Assembly: GCF_031143425.1 (NCBI RefSeq)
Contig: NC_090440.1
Location: 1,265,777,123-1,265,841,122 of the forward strand
Direction: 5' to 3'
Source of the DNA: Pleurodeles waltl
Taxonomy: Eukaryota > Chordata > Amphibia > Caudata > Salamandridae
Length of the DNA: 64,000 nucleotides
Under the pieces are notes generated by a model. The model saw only the letters and a program-made list of their open reading frames with translations. It was not told the origin of the DNA and made no database searches. Made by a program: the position numbers and the translations under genes. Below are positions 1 to 13,277 of the stretch, piece after piece. Each line of letters opens with the position of its first letter. Position 1 is the stretch's first letter.

Positions 1-5
1 CAGAC

Positions 6-353
6 CAGTGCTTAATTTGTAAATACAGAGGCGCCGGTGCCAAAAAAAAGCCCTCCTTTTAAACATGTGGCTGCTGTAATTAAATGTGTGAACATGGAAT
101 ACTGAGGCGGCATAATCCTGAACCCATCTCTGGTCTCCACAATCCATATAAAGCCACTCACTGCCCCTTCAGCTCACTCTTGCAGCTTTTTATTTTCTCC
201 CTTTGTGAGGCTTTTTTGTTTTTCCCTTCATCGGTCTTTCCTAAATGTGTCTTTTACTCGCAGCAAATACTTGATGCATAAAAATAAGCCCGGGCCGTCA
301 AAAATAAGTGCCTGTGCTCAGCACCTGAAACAACAAGCACAAATTAAGTACTG
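6..353. mobile_element. hAT-type MITE (non-autonomous DNA transposon)
   Basis: The ends are imperfect inverted repeats: CAGTGCTTAATTTGT on the left and the complement of CAGTACTTAATTTGT on the right. The 8 bases after the right end (354-361, ATGCAGAC) end in CAGAC, which is exactly the five bases visible before the left end (1-5). That fits an 8-bp target duplication cut by the window edge. An 8-bp duplication and a CAG-type terminus are known hallmarks of hAT transposons. The interior has no transposase, so a mobile parent must exist elsewhere. Confidence 0.7.
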
Positions 354-361
354 ATGCAGAC

Positions 362-1427
362 CACACAACAGTATTTCACCGCACAGCTCAGTGGGATACT
401 GTTTTTGCTACAGAGCTTTTTGTTACTGTGCAGTTCATAAGTTACAATTATAATCAAGCAGTGGGCTATGAACTGCAATCAAAGAGCTACATGTGCACTG
501 GATGGTATAGGTCAGAAAGTTATGTTTTACTTTTACAGTCTTTGATTATCCTAATTTTGCTAAAAAGGGTTTGTGTTGGTAGAAATAAATTGTAAAGTCA
601 ATCTTAATCACTGTATTACTTTCTGAATCCTGAGTTTATGTTTCCCCAGAGGAAGCAGTCTTAATAAAATGTCTACCAGTATGGATGACATGAATCCTAC
701 ACTATAGTCCCCTTTATGAACATTTCTATACACTGATTTACATATATATGATTCATTGTCTCTGTATGTGTATGTGATGTAAAGTGCTCCAACACCTTAT
801 GGTGGTTGTGTGTGAAGTAAAGTGCTCAAACACCCTACGCTGGTGTGTGATGTAACTGCTCCAACACTAAACTGGTACAATAGGCGCTATAAAATAAATG
901 AAATACATGAGAGAGAGAGGCTATGGAGAAATGAGAGGCACTCTTAGAGGGTGATGGTGAGGTAAAGATTGCTGTATCCTAGTGCACTGTAAGATCATCA
1001 TTTACTATTTTTGAATATGAATATATAATGAAAAATGTGGTGTAGAATGCACGTTTTGCAATTTTTACGAACTTTTCTTGGAGGGGGCAGAACTTCCAAA
1101 GCTCCATTATAGTGGTCAGGCTCACCTTCATATGCACCCCATGGGGGCTGGTCTGAAAAACTTGGTCGTGGTCTGCTTTGGGTTCAAAGCCCAGCCCTGA
1201 CCAAGAACATTTACTTCAAAATTCCCAGTTTTATACAGCAAGCCGCACAGAGTGACAGGCTTACCACTGACAATATACCCATGATTTTGCTGAAAGAAGT
1301 AAAGCTTCTAAAATATATTTGGACAATTTTTGGTTCCTAGTTTTAAACAATTTTTGGTTCCTAGTTTTAAACGACCTTTTTTGCAACATCTAACTGGGGT
1401 ATATAAGCAGTTAAGCAAAAAGAACAG
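362..1427. other. No gene seen; short SINE/LINE-tail-like repeat
   Basis: No coding signal is visible. Around 775-905 three imperfect copies of a 'GTAAAGTGCTCCAACACC' phrase are followed by a 'GCGCTATAAAATAAAT' end. That resembles the conserved 3' tail shared by L2-type LINEs and their SINEs (inference from the phrase only). A direct repeat of about 24 bases lies at 1328-1371. The remainder is AT-rich unique-looking sequence. Confidence 0.4.
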
Positions 1428-1970
1428 ATGATGGACGGAATGCTGAACAATGCAAACATTCACCATCAGTCACAAAGATCTGGGTTTCATCCATCATTTT
1501 TTTGCTCCCTACACAACGCCACCACCATGCTACCCCAATTTGGACCCAGCCATATGCAAATCAGCCATGACCCTGCTCCCCACTGGAACAGTCCAGCTAG
1601 GGGTGAATGTTTTGACAATGTTCAGCATTCCATCATCACCTTTTTGAGTTCCATTTCTGCCCACCGTGGGAAGGGTATGCCCAGAAGTGGGTCCGTGCTC
1701 CCTACGCCACCGGTTTCAAGCTAGCCTGGCTGATGAGGGGTGACACCCTGAAACTAGTCCCAAGATGCTTGTTTCCAGTCCAGAGAGGACCTGGCCTGGC
1801 AGTTCGAGCTGGACCGTTCCCATGGGGAGCAGGGTCAAGGCTTATTTTCATAAGGCTGGGTCCAAAGTTAAATGGCGTTGGGTGCCAAATAATGATGGAT
1901 TAGACCCAGATCTGTGACTAGGGGTGAATGTTTGACAATGATCAACATCCTGTCCATCATCTTTTTGTCT
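1428..1970. mobile_element. Foldback (snapback) repeat, copy 1
   Basis: The left arm (about 1447-1507) is the reverse complement, at roughly 80%, of the right arm (about 1882-1948). Both contain the phrases for 'gtgaatgtttg', 'cccagatct' and 'gatggat'. The central part carries 'ttggacccagcc' and 'gaccctgctcc', which recur in the second foldback at 23.7-24.2 kb, so this is a repeat family. No ORF of interest is present. It is a non-autonomous inverted-repeat element of unknown superfamily. Confidence 0.55.
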
Positions 1971-2345
1971 CGCATATATAAGAAGTAACTACATTATTGT
2001 TTCTGTTGTTTCAGATTTTAAATAATACACACTTTTGGGTTGAACCTAGTTCAGTTCAGTAATGGAAAACATGATACTGAAGTGCTGAATAAAACTCAGG
2101 CTGCATTTTGCATCTTTTATGCTTCTCATATCCTAATAACTGCAGACAGCCAACCAACAACCTACCGCTGTCTGACACGTGGTTTTATTTCCATGGCCTT
2201 TCCCCTTCTATAAGGCCCCAGTTAATTCTCCCTTAATGATCACTTAGTGAATAATAATCTAAGGTTGGCAGGTTTGTGACTATCTTCAGCACAAAAGATG
2301 CTCTGATACAGAGCTTTAACAGTCAACCTCAATAAATATGATGAT
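1971..2345. other. Nothing recognised
   Basis: AT-rich spacer between the foldback repeat and the LTR-like unit. I see no ORF, RNA gene or terminal repeat. Confidence 0.4.
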
Positions 2346-2346
2346 G

Positions 2347-4570
2347 GTGGTTGGACCTGGCCTTTTGACAGGGTCATCCCCAAACTTTTTGCCTCCTTCC
2401 TCCTATTTTTTCTGACCTGCTGTTTTTGGCTTTTGAACTCTGGGCACTTTACCACTGCTAACCAGTGCCAAAGTGCATATGCTCTCTGTGTAAATTGTAC
2501 TGTTGATTGGTTTATCCATGATTGGCTATTTGATTTACTTGTAAGACCCTAGTAGAGTGCACTATACGTGCCTAGGGCCTGTAGATTAAATGCTACTAGT
2601 GGGCCTGCAGCACTGGTTGTGCCACCCACTTAAGTAGCCCCTTTACCTTGTCTCAGGCCTGCCATTGCAAGGCCTGTGTGTGCAGTTTCACTGCCACTTC
2701 GACTTGGCATTTAAAAGTACTTGCCAAGCCTAAAACTCCCCTTTTTCTACATATAAGTCACCCCTAATGTGTGTCCTAGGTAGCCCCTAGAGCAGGGTGC
2801 TGTGTGGGTAAAAGGTAGGACATGTACCTGTGTAGTTTATATGTCCTGGTAGTGTAGAACTCCTAAATTCGTTTTTACGCTACTGTGAGGCCTGCTCCCT
2901 TCATAGGCTATCATTGGGGCTGCCCTCATACATTGTTGAAGTGGTAGCTGCTGATCTGAAAGGAGTAGGAAGGTCATATTTAGTATGGCCAGAATAGTAA
3001 TACAAAATCCTGCAGACTGGTGAAGTTGGATTTAATATTACTATTTTAGAAATGCCACTCTTAGAAAGTGAGCATTTCTCTGCACTTAAATCTTTCTGTG
3101 CCTTACAGTCCACGTCTGGCTGGGTTTAGTTGACAGCTCCTTGTGCATTCACTCAGACACACCCCAAACACAGGGTGCTCAGCCTCACTTGCATACATCT
3201 GCATTTTGAATGGGTCTTCCTGGGCTGGGAGGGTGGAGGGCTTGCCCTCACACAAAGGACTGCCAAACCCCCTACTGGGACCCTGGCAGACAGGATTGAA
3301 CTGAAAGGGGAACTGGTGCACTTCTTAGCCATTCTTTGAAGTCTCCCCCACTTCAAAGGCACATTTGGGTATAAAACAGGGCCTCTGCCCTACCACATCA
3401 GACACTTGCTGGAGAAGGAACCTGAACCAGAACCTGCATCCTGCCAAGAAGAACTGCCTGGCTGCTCAAAGGACTCACCTGACTGCTTTCTACAAAGGAC
3501 TGCTGCCTTGCTGTTGGCCTGCTGCCTTGCTGAACTCTTGCTGAACTCTTGCCTTGCTGCAGAAGTGCTCTCCAAGGGCTTGGATAGAGCTTGTCTCCTG
3601 TTCCCTGAAGTCTCAGGACCAAAAAGACTTCTCTTTTTCAACTGGACACCTTGTGCGCCGAAAAACTCGACACACAGCTTGCTCCGCAGTGAAAAATTCA
3701 GCGCACGCCAATCCGGAAAGACGCAGCTCGAGGCGACGCCTGTGGTGCGACCCGAACTTCGACGCACGGCCCGCTTGGACAACGCCGCCCGACTTCCAGA
3801 GAGGAAATCGACGCAACACCTGCTATGAGGGTGAAGATTCCACACACAGCCCACCGGAACGACGCGCAGTAATGCAGACAGTGAAAAGCTTAATGGGGCC
3901 CTGTTAGGGGGCCCCTGCACTACCCATGCCAGTGGCATGGGCAGTGCAGGGGCCCCCAGTGGCCCCAGGACACCGGTTCCCGCCATCCTGTTCCTGGCGG
4001 TGAAAACCGCCAGAAACAGGCTGGCGGGAAGGGGGTCGGAATCCCCATGGCGGCGCTGCAAGCAGCGCCGCCATGGAGGATTGGGCCAACCGGGGTTAAT
4101 CCGGCGGGAAACCGCCGGACCCAGTTTTCTGACCGCGTCTTTACCGCCGCGGTCAGAATGGCCCAGGAAGCACCGCCAGCCTGTTGGCGGTGCTTTCCGT
4201 GGTCCGCGGCCCTGGCGGTTTTTACCACCAGGGTCGGAATGAGGCCCTTTATATCACTTTTCAGTGATATCTCTACAAATTCATATTGCATCTTTTATCG
4301 TTTTGACCTGCAAATACCCAGATAAATATTATATATTTTTCTAAACACTGTGTGGTGTATTTTTGTGGTCCTATATTGTGTTATTGTATGATTTATTGCA
4401 CAAATACTTTACACATTGCCTTCTAAGTTAAGCCTGATTGCTCAGTGCCAAGCTACCAGAGGGTGGGCACGGGATAATTTGGATTGTGTGTGACTTACCC
4501 TGACTAGAGTGAGGGTCCTTGCTTGGACAGGGGGTAACCTGACTGCCAACCAAAGACCACATTTCTAACA
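2347..4570 (+). mobile_element. LTR-like unit (solo LTR), copy 1
   Basis: This is homologous along its length to the inverted unit at 16153-18137. Shared landmarks are the first segment with 'actttttgcct', the 'ctgctaaccagtg' segment, the long GC-richer middle, 'aatattatatatttttctaaacactgtg', and the terminal segment ending in TTTCTAACA. The left end (G/TGGTTGGACCTG) is a mutated form of the TGTTAGACCTG end of the other copy. Flanks read ATGATG on the left and ATGATG right after 4570, a plausible target duplication. Terminal TG...CA with a ~5-bp duplication suits a solo LTR, but no internal region exists here to prove it. Orientation is arbitrary. A GC-rich MITE sits inside at about 3894-4249, absent from copy 2. 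A short fragment resembling the MITE at 14.6-15.2 kb follows at 4574-4677. Confidence 0.6.
3894..4249. mobile_element. GC-rich hairpin MITE inside LTR copy 1
   Basis: This block is missing from the second LTR copy. It is made of successive hairpins. The strongest has arms at 3907-3930 and 3934-3957 around a 3-base loop, with one mismatch in 24. Other hairpins pair GGCGGTGAAAACCGCC-type, 'ggcggcgctgc/gcagcgccgcc' and 'ggcggtgctttcc' segments. The right end (complement GGGCCTCATTCCGACC) resembles the Harbinger-type ends at 28549 and 52783. The same long hairpin occurs in the MITE at 52986-53532. It probably belongs to the Harbinger MITE group. Confidence 0.5.
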
Positions 4571-7500
4571 ATGATGCACTATTTTACAAATATGGCACAC
4601 ATGTGGTGGCAGTAGGGGGACACTAAGGGGTGCAAGGAAAGTGGTGCTACACTGGGTACAATGGCACTTTTCTTAAATCAGACCACTAATGTTCGGACAG
4701 ATTGCTAGGCTGTATCTCACCTCCAAATGGCTATATAGTGTTATGCAACAGCAGCATTATCATTGTGTGCACAAAATATTCAAATCACATCATCTTTGGG
4801 CTTTTTGGCTTCAGACGAAGAAAGTGAAAAATGTACACCAGTGTGACATGTATCATGTGTAGGTGTGTAGGAAATTTGTTATGACAATATCACTATTGAT
4901 AACATATCATTAGTGGGCAGGACTCGAAGTTTACATTTCCAGGCTGCTCTACATTTTCTAATGACAGCCCATTTGGAATTTGCTCACACCCAGGGCTCAA
5001 TGAGGTTGGATGCTTCTGCTCAGATACATCCCTCCATCACCCCTGGTGGCCTGATCACAAAAGGCCTAGTCATGTTTCACCAGATAGTTAATATTGGGTA
5101 CATAGTCACTGCTGCAACAACCAGATTATTTTCCCAGTTGAGAGGGTGTGAATCAATGGGGATTGCCGACTCATCTCTTAACCACTAGCACCCTGGCATA
5201 CTCTGGACATGGAACCCCCAAGTTGGTGGATGGCTCCTGTGCTCTTTTAGGGTTGAGCTTTGACAGGTCCCAGTCAGAGCTGCATTAGGCCTATGGCATG
5301 AGCTCTATAACATGGGCTCTAGGCATCAGCTCTCTGGGTCCCAAGTTACCCAGTAAAAACTTCCACAGGTACAGAGAGGCTTCCCCTTGTTAGATAAGGT
5401 GGAAAGCACGGACCACGTTTCAGTCAGAGTTTCAGCATGCCAGGGTGTGGGCCTCTTGGGCTAGACTCACTTTCTTCAGCATGTGCTGTCACATGGCAAG
5501 GATCCTTAGTTCTGGGTAAAAAAACATACTTATCTAACGTAGAGCTTGCTTCTCAAATGGCTCAGTTCAAAAGCTGTGGATAGGGTTTTCCTCTTTTTGT
5601 TACTGAGCTGTGCTGTCTAAAAGAAATCACGTAATACTCTGCAGGTGAATAAAAAGGCACATGTCTTTGTGCTGAGCCAGCACAGCCCTTAATGACACGA
5701 CCCAAAGTCTGGTCATCTGGTAGCATGCCATTGGAATGGATGGTATGCCCAGATGCACAGGATCTTCCTGAAATGAAGCTGCTAGCGCTCACAGAGCTGC
5801 AGGAGGTCAAAAAACATTTAGTCAGACATTCCCCTGTATCATCCATGTCACATGGATCACAAGGAAGGCAAGTTACCTTCCTGCAGAATAATAGCTAAAA
5901 ACTTTTTGGGACCCTTAATTAGTGTGGCTATTCTCCTTGTATAGTGTGAGGTTCCCCAGCTACACTGTAAGGGATCCACAAGGACCTAGGTCTTTGGCCA
6001 AATTCGAGTCCTTCCAGGACGCTTTCATCCAAGAGACGAAGTGGACTTACAAAACAGACATCCTGAGCAAGGTACCCTGCTCAGCCGTGGTCTAATCAGC
6101 GTCAGAGTCTGATTGATTCGAGATAAAGGCATAGGGGCATAAGGAGGCGTGCATTAACTCTGCTTCAAACTTTGCTAAATCTTTCTGAGACAAGACCAAA
6201 TGACACACAACCCAGAGTGCCCTGGACTGTCCTTCTGCGTCCCACCCTGGATAGAAATTACAGAACTCACAGGGTTCACTGGATACCTTTTCAGGCATTT
6301 CATCTATGTGTCCTTCAGTGTTCTAGTGCAGAGTTCCTAGGGGTCCAGTATATATCATGTACCACACACCACACACTGGGACAAAAGGACATTTAGGCCA
6401 CTTAGGCTATTTAGACTCTCTACAAGATTCAAGGGCCAATGAACTTGGAACAAGAAATCAAAACATGAGGACCTGGAACCAGGTGACAAAGAGACAAAAA
6501 CCTATGTTCTCACCTCCATAGTATTCCACCATTATCGGGCCATGGCCAAATGACCAAATAGTGCTAGATAGTGCCAAAGCGGGTCTTCTACGTCTGCGAC
6601 ACAGTCTTTTTTGGGAGGCAAGAGGAGGTTATGGAATTAATAAACAGAATAATAGGAAGCAAATTTGAGGCCAAAAGAGGGAATTAAAGATTTAAGGTGG
6701 ATAGGAGGATTGGAAGAGAGGAAACTGAGCCGAGAAGGAACGGAGGCAGAGACAAACGTAGAGGCAAATGAAAACAAGTGATATAGAGTGCATATATGCA
6801 ACACCTAGAATGCATGACAACAGATTGAATTACACTGAAAGTGCTCATAGGCGGCTACCAGCAGGAAGGCAACACACCCTAGGCAGACGATAGTCAGGAC
6901 ACTTGGGCATTGAGACAACAATCAAAAAGGGGTGTAACAGTTCAACACATCAAAGAGGGGGTTTGAAAGGTCACTCAGCCTGTTGCAGTCTCCTAGTACA
7001 AGCAACAATCAGAGAGTTTCTACCAAAGACAAGTAGCTTAAATATAACACGACAGAAAAAGGCACAGCAAAGAAATCACAGACAGATGTCGGAGCAAAAT
7101 TGATGAACTAAGGTGATGCCGTAGCATGTATCGAATAAGTGACTGTGGTTCCTAAAATAAAACAGCATCCAATGATGGGAGAGTTTCACCCTGCACCTGT
7201 CAGAATCCCTTTTAGAGGGCCATGAGGCATGCAGGGGCTACTGGGCCCAACCATGGAGGGTGTAAGGGGGGTGAGTGAGGCCTTTTACTTTTAATGTCCT
7301 GGTGTCCGGCCCACTACAAGTCCTGAGCAACTGAGCCAATACCCCGTCTGCACTTGACTCTCAGTGATAGCTCTGGTCGAGCACCCCTACATCCCACTTC
7401 GGTGGGGATGTGGTCAAAGTCAGTTTATTTCAGTTAATAAAAAACATAATATATTCTACAGGAACTCAATAAAATGCTAAAATCGCAAACAAACTAAAAG

Positions 7501-8090
7501 TTTAAAAATACTTCATAATTATTGGCAATTATTTCAGGCACAGTGCTGTTTTGAAATGCAAACTAAATAGACTAAAAATTGTACAGGAATGCAAAGAACA
7601 GCAGTACACAATTACAAGTTTGTTCAAAGTGACACTGTGTTCTTTCATCCCTGCTATGTTTAAGATAAAGTGCAGTCATATATGTGCACACTCACGTAAA
7701 GTGCAAGGAAGATTTAAACAAGACTTGTCAATAGAGCAACACAATGATGCTAACTTGATCAAGTAATGTTTCGACATCCATGTATTATGATTCCCTTACC
7801 CATCAGCCGCATGTAAACAATATTGTTGCAAATGTAATCAAAGTCTTACTTTGCCCTTCCAAACCCGAGATAGGACAAAACATAGATTTTTATAATTCAG
7901 ATTAGTTGTTTGTGGTGCTACATGACAGTCATCAGGCCGTTCACTATCAACAGCTGGTCAGCTTTGAGGTTACATTTTTTATAAAGGTTGCTATTATTTG
8001 GGGAGCTTCACCTTTCATACAAAAAAGTAATGCATGCTGACGTGATCTAAGACCGTGCTGATTAAATATTTTTTCAATAATGTGTTGGGT
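4571..8090. other. No gene recognised
   Basis: About 3.5 kb with no recognisable coding region. 4574-4677 is a MITE fragment: it shares the 'ggtggcagtaggggg' and 'aaggaaagtggtgctacac' phrases with the 14.6-15.2 kb family. The remaining short ORFs (for example around 5562-5846 and 6172-6396) match no family I know and show no conserved motif. Confidence 0.4.
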
Positions 8091-11000
8091 TCTGCTAACA
8101 AAAAGGGGAGTTCAATAAAATATTTGTCAAACTTTCTTCTTGTAAATGGCAAAGTCTACACTTAGATTGATGGTTTAGGTAGCCATTTAGGAGTGAAATC
8201 ATGTGTTTGAAACAAACCAAAGTGCAAATGAAGTAACTTATGTTTGTAAAAAAAGATCTGAGCAGGGTTGTCAAATATGGCTGTGGGTGAGGCTGCTTAT
8301 AGGAGTCTATGATGTCCATGCATGACTTCTTTTATTGAGCTCCTCGTTGCCTCTATGCCAATACATCCTTCTAATTTGTTTATTTATAGAGCTTATAAAG
8401 AGCTGTGAGGTAGTTACAGATCCGATAGCTCTTTTGGTTTCAGGTCCTGTGCCAACTCAAGGGCCCGAACCCAGCTATTTGAATTTGTCTGAAGATGAGT
8501 TTTCATTTCTTTCCACATCAGGGCACGTAAAGTAGCTTCGTCTGAAGACCTTAATAGCAACATCTATTTGAGAAGAGCATTTTTTGTGTTAGATCTTGGC
8601 TCTTCAGTTCGAATTTGAGTTGAATCTGAGAAGACGATGCGTTTTGGGGGAGATGAAACACAAGACGGAATACCCTACTTTGAGCAAAATTAAGAAAAGT
8701 CCCAATCTTTCCTGAGAAGGCTTCAAGTGCTGGGATAAACTTGGCTTTTAATGCTGTGAGTAGTGGCAAAAATGTTAGGATTTGTAATTTGGATGTATTA
8801 ATTGAAACGCTGAAATCAGGGACGCAGTACTTGGTTAATTAAGATGAAGTCAGTATGACGGCCAATCTTGTAGCCAGATGCCACGATATTTACATGATGA
8901 GCTTTGAAGAATAGATTGCCCACCCAACGACCAACTCCTCTTCTTGTTGATCTTCCTGCCAAACACAACAAACTGAGTTTTTGTGAAATTGACTTTCATT
9001 TCATTTTTGTTAGAGTACATTTTTTTATTATTGAGTAGTCTCTAAAGCCCAATCCCGTTCAAATTCATCAGGACTGGGTCATCTGCATATTGTATTGAGG
9101 ACACTTTTCAGGAGGCCAGGCTTGGAGAGTGGGAATTGGCTGCATCTAAGTATGTTCTTAGATCCGACAAAAAAACTTTAAAAAGAATTAGCACTAGTCA
9201 GCAGCCTTATTTCAAGCCTCTCTTCTTTATTGTAATTTTGTCAGTGAAGCCATTATTCTGACTGAGTTTCACCTGTGCCTACTTATTAGAATATAGGAGC
9301 TGGGTTGTATGTAAAAGGTTTTTAGGAATATTCCATTCAGTTAGCTTTTTCCATAATAGATTTTGATTGGCGTGATTGAAGGTTTTGGAGAAATCCACAA
9401 AGCAGGTGTATAAAAGTTGTTTTCAATAAAATCATTTCTCCATGATCATAGTATGCACCACAAAATCATCTATTGAGCTAGATTGTGGTCTAAAACCTGT
9501 TTGATTCAATGGAATTAGTTTTGGCTTTCAGCCCATTCTTCCAATTCAGCCAGTATCAGACCTGCACAGATTTTGGAGTCTGTGTTAATCAGAGCGATCA
9601 TGCGGGTAGCTGTCCAGCTAAGCATAGGGGCCTTTCTTGTATATAGGCTGAAAGATTGAACCATGCCATGAATCCGGAATTGCTTCTGCTGACAGACAGA
9701 AATTAAACAAGGTATGAAAACAGGCGCACCAACACTTCTTTCAATATGGCCCCTGGGAGGCCATTAGGGCCGGGGGCGCCATTACCTCTACTTTTTCTGA
9801 TCTTCTTTTAAATTTCAGCTTGAGAGATAGTTGGAGGTATAATGCATGGATTTTAATAGTATGGAATACATTCACATCTTGATTATCATACAGGAAGATT
9901 AGATGAGTCTTCCATGCAACTTGTGTTACGTTGTTGCCTGCGGATCCTAATGAACATCCATCTGGACGATTTATAGGGGGTCAGAGAGATTTTGAGTTGT
10001 TTTCACAAGCTTGCACTAATTCGATCCAGTCCTGATCAGCTTTGGCCCATTTTGCTTCCCAAACTGCTTTTTTATAGGCATTTTGTAGATGCAGAAATTC
10101 TATTTGTGCCTGGAGATCAGGATGAAGATTTATAGATCTAATTTCTTTATCCAGTGCCCGTTGTTGTTGTTTAAGAGTACTCAAGTACCAAATGTGTTTC
10201 TTTGGTCCTAACAAGAGCGAGGGTTGAGGAATGATATAAGGGTGGCTTTCAGTTCATCCTGAGTCTAGCACCAGGCAGTAATTGGGTCTTGCAAATCCCA
10301 GCTGATTGATACACTGGACCGTTTTCAGGCCTCATAGTGACCGACATGAGTTTATTCCACTGACTCCTTTCCAGTGGGTGCCCGGATCTTGTGCGTCGAT
10401 CGGTTGGTATACCTGAACCCTCATATTGTAATTTGTGATCCTGATGGACTGTGAGGCGTGGTCACTTTCACATCTTGGAGATATATTGTATGAAAGGATC
10501 TTGTGAAATAACCGAAGGGATACAAACGTGTAGTCTAGGACAGATTCCATTTTAGAGAGTTTCTTGTCAGCCTCATTCGAATGTCTCTTTGGAAGTGACT
10601 GTTTAGTGCCCGGAGACCGAGAGTCTCCATGGTTGGGAGTAGTTCATGGTCTAGTTTACGGACCAAACTAAACTTGGAGATTTGAATTGGGATTCCCCAG
10701 CACATAGCTGTTCTTTATAGGTTTCCACTTCTTTCAAGATAATTGTCCAGATTTAAATGAAGATCGGCAGTGATTATACGTCGGATTCCACCACGTGAGA
10801 ATCCCAGATCCACAAGAAGATATTCTAATACTTTTATGTTCTGTTGCTCAGAACTAGGTTTGATGTGTATGTTTAGAATTGGTACTTCCAAAGTTCCAGT
10901 TATTTATCTTAATACTTAATATAAACGGTACATTAATTGAAAGGCAGGTCACAGTAAAAGTTTTGTCAAGTGACACATGGGTTGATAATCTACCTTCTGG

Positions 11001-11755
11001 ATGTTTATTCTCTCGACATTTTGTGCTGGGGAAAAAAAAAATACACATATTTTCCAGTTCAGGATCTGAGTGAAGTTTTTAAGTGGACGTTGACCTTGGG
11101 TCTTTGTCAGATGAATACTCATCATTGACATTTGAGGAAAGCAATTTCCATTTGTGGAAGGATTCCTGTGGTGGAGGCTTAATTTCACTATAAAAACCTC
11201 AGACTCTTTGGATGGTTACAGGAGAGAACTTCTGGTTGTTTCAATCAATTTTATATTGATTCAGGATGGGGGCAAGTCAGTTCCAATCTGCTCTTTCTGG
11301 ATGCACAGGAGTAGAAAGTGGGCAGGTACGTTCCTGTGAGTTGTTTAGTGATATCATTACTGAATCTGTTCAAGATAAATAGCTGGCGCCTCCTGCACCT
11401 GACACATTGCTCGGAAGAGAGAAGGGCTTTGGCTGACTCACCCAGACTAGTTGGATGCCTTTTGCTGATAGCTATAATTCATAGTTATTAGACAATAGCA
11501 CCATTGGATATTTCTCCTCAGCTGCATTTGATATAACTATTTCCCTTCCTGCAAGGACGCTGTGCTTTGATGCAATCAATATTGCAATTTCAGGAGATGC
11601 CCTAGTTACTAATGTGGCCTTGTAAGGGTTTCCAGGCTTGATTTTTATTGCATCTATACATGTGGGGGATAAGTGTCTCAAGTCCTCCTGTGAAGTCAAT
11701 AAAAAGAATGTCGTTGCTACTATGTGATTTATAATGGGGTTGGAATAAATGTTTA

Positions 11756-12286
11756 GGGGCAGATTTATGGAAAGTGGCCCTGCACCGAGTGCAGCACCAC
11801 TTTCTCTGTGTCCCTTAGCACCCCCCTGCCGCCACTATGTCTGCGCTGTAGTTAAAAGACGGCGCACCATGGCGCGGGGTAGGGGGCAATAGTGTAATTT
11901 TTTATGATGCTATTGATGTACTCTGCATTAGTAGCACCAAAATATTGGCGCTACTCCTGCAGAGTACATAGGGGCCCATTCTAAAGAATGGAAGCCCCCT
12001 TTTAACTTTTAACTTTAAAAATGCTGTAATAAATGGTGCAAGGAAATCTCATAGATTTCCTTGCGCCACTTTTCTGGCTCCCTTAACGGGGGAACACCCC
12101 CTTTGCATAGATAAAGCCTAGCACAGGCATAGAATAGAACAAAGGGCTACAGAGTGGCGCAATGCATGCATTGTGCCACTCTAAAAATACGGCACAGGGA
12201 TTTTGGCCTCATTGGGCCACATTATCGTCAAAATAAATGACGTTAATGTGGAGCAAGGTGGCACTATAGGCCTTTAAATATGTCCG
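11756..12286. mobile_element. Harbinger-type MITE with TTA duplication (A)
   Basis: It starts GGGGCAGATTTATGGAAAGTG and ends with a degenerate complement (TTTAAATATGTCCG). It is flanked by TTA at 11753-11755 and 12287-12289. A 3-bp TWA-like duplication is typical of PIF/Harbinger elements. It splits the ORF1 region of the minus-strand LINE. About 85% of its sequence, by eye, is shared with the MITE at 12758. Confidence 0.65.
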
Positions 12287-12757
12287 TTAGTTTTTTCCCA
12301 CCAAGACTCTTCTTTGACTGCAAGCATTTGAAAAGAGCCAGCATTTACTAAAAGCTTGTTTCCAAGGGGAATTGATTGTTTTGATAGTTGGTCACTAGCA
12401 GCAAGAGTCTGGGAGGAGCTAGTATAACAGATCATTGGTGGAGTGCTTCTCTTTTGTACTAATTCCTGGAGGTTTGGTGCTAGCGCTAGATACTCTTCTG
12501 TAGCACCTTGGGCCTTAGCCGTAAAAGGAGGAGACTGTTTTGACTTTGTTGCACTGAGGATAAGCTGGTCCATGTTCTCAGATGCTTGGATTTTTAAATA
12601 TGTAGTAAAATGGAAATGGACTCCACTTGGCTCTAAAATGGGGCATGGGTCACTTTGAGATCGCCATTGTTGAGATACAGGGGGCGGGAATTCTGGATAT
12701 GATTGCTCGAGGTCAGCTGGGAAAGTTGTTCTGATGTTCTATCGGAGGAAGAACTTT

Positions 12758-13277
12758 GGGGCAGATTTATGGAAAGTGAAGCTGCACCGAGTGCAGCGCC
12801 ACTTTCTCTGCGCCCCTTAACACCCCCCTACTGCCACCATGTGTGCGTCGTATTTAAAATACGTGGACCAAGGCACATGGTAGGGGGCAACAGTATCACT
12901 TTTTATGACTCTAATGATGTACTCTGCAGGAGTGGCTCCAAAATATTGGCACTACTCCTGCAGAGTACATAGGGCCCCATTTTAAAGAATGGCAGCCCCC
13001 TTTTAATGCCTACTCTTGAGCAGGCATTCAAAGTGTCGTTAAAAATGGCGCAAGGACAATCTCATAGATTTCCTTAAGCCATTTTTCCAGCTCCCCTAAA
13101 GGGGGAACGCCCCCTTTGCAAACATTATGCCTGGCGCAGGCATAATGTCGCACAAAGGGTTACAGAGTGGCACAATGCATGCATTGCGCCACCCTGTAAA
13201 TAAGGCGCAGGGATTTTGGCCACGTTGGGCCACATTAACATCAAAATAAATTACGTTAATGTGGAGCAAGGTGGCCC
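12758..13277. mobile_element. Harbinger-type MITE with TTT duplication (B)
   Basis: Same family and orientation as the element 0.5 kb upstream. It has the same GGGGCAGATTTATGGAAAGTG start, the same internal 'tactctgcaggagt' and 'caatgcatgcattg' segments, and the same 'gttaatgtggagcaaggtgg' 3' part. It ends in GGTGGCCC without the longer tail of copy A. Flanks are TTT on both sides (12755-12757 and 13278-13280). Confidence 0.65.

Noticed and set aside
3390..4291. Overlapping ORFs of 60-220 codons on both strands around 3.4-4.3 kb
   Set aside because: They run through the GC-rich part of the LTR-like unit and its hairpin MITE, where stops are rare in all frames; no homology is recognisable and copy 2 of the unit does not keep them.
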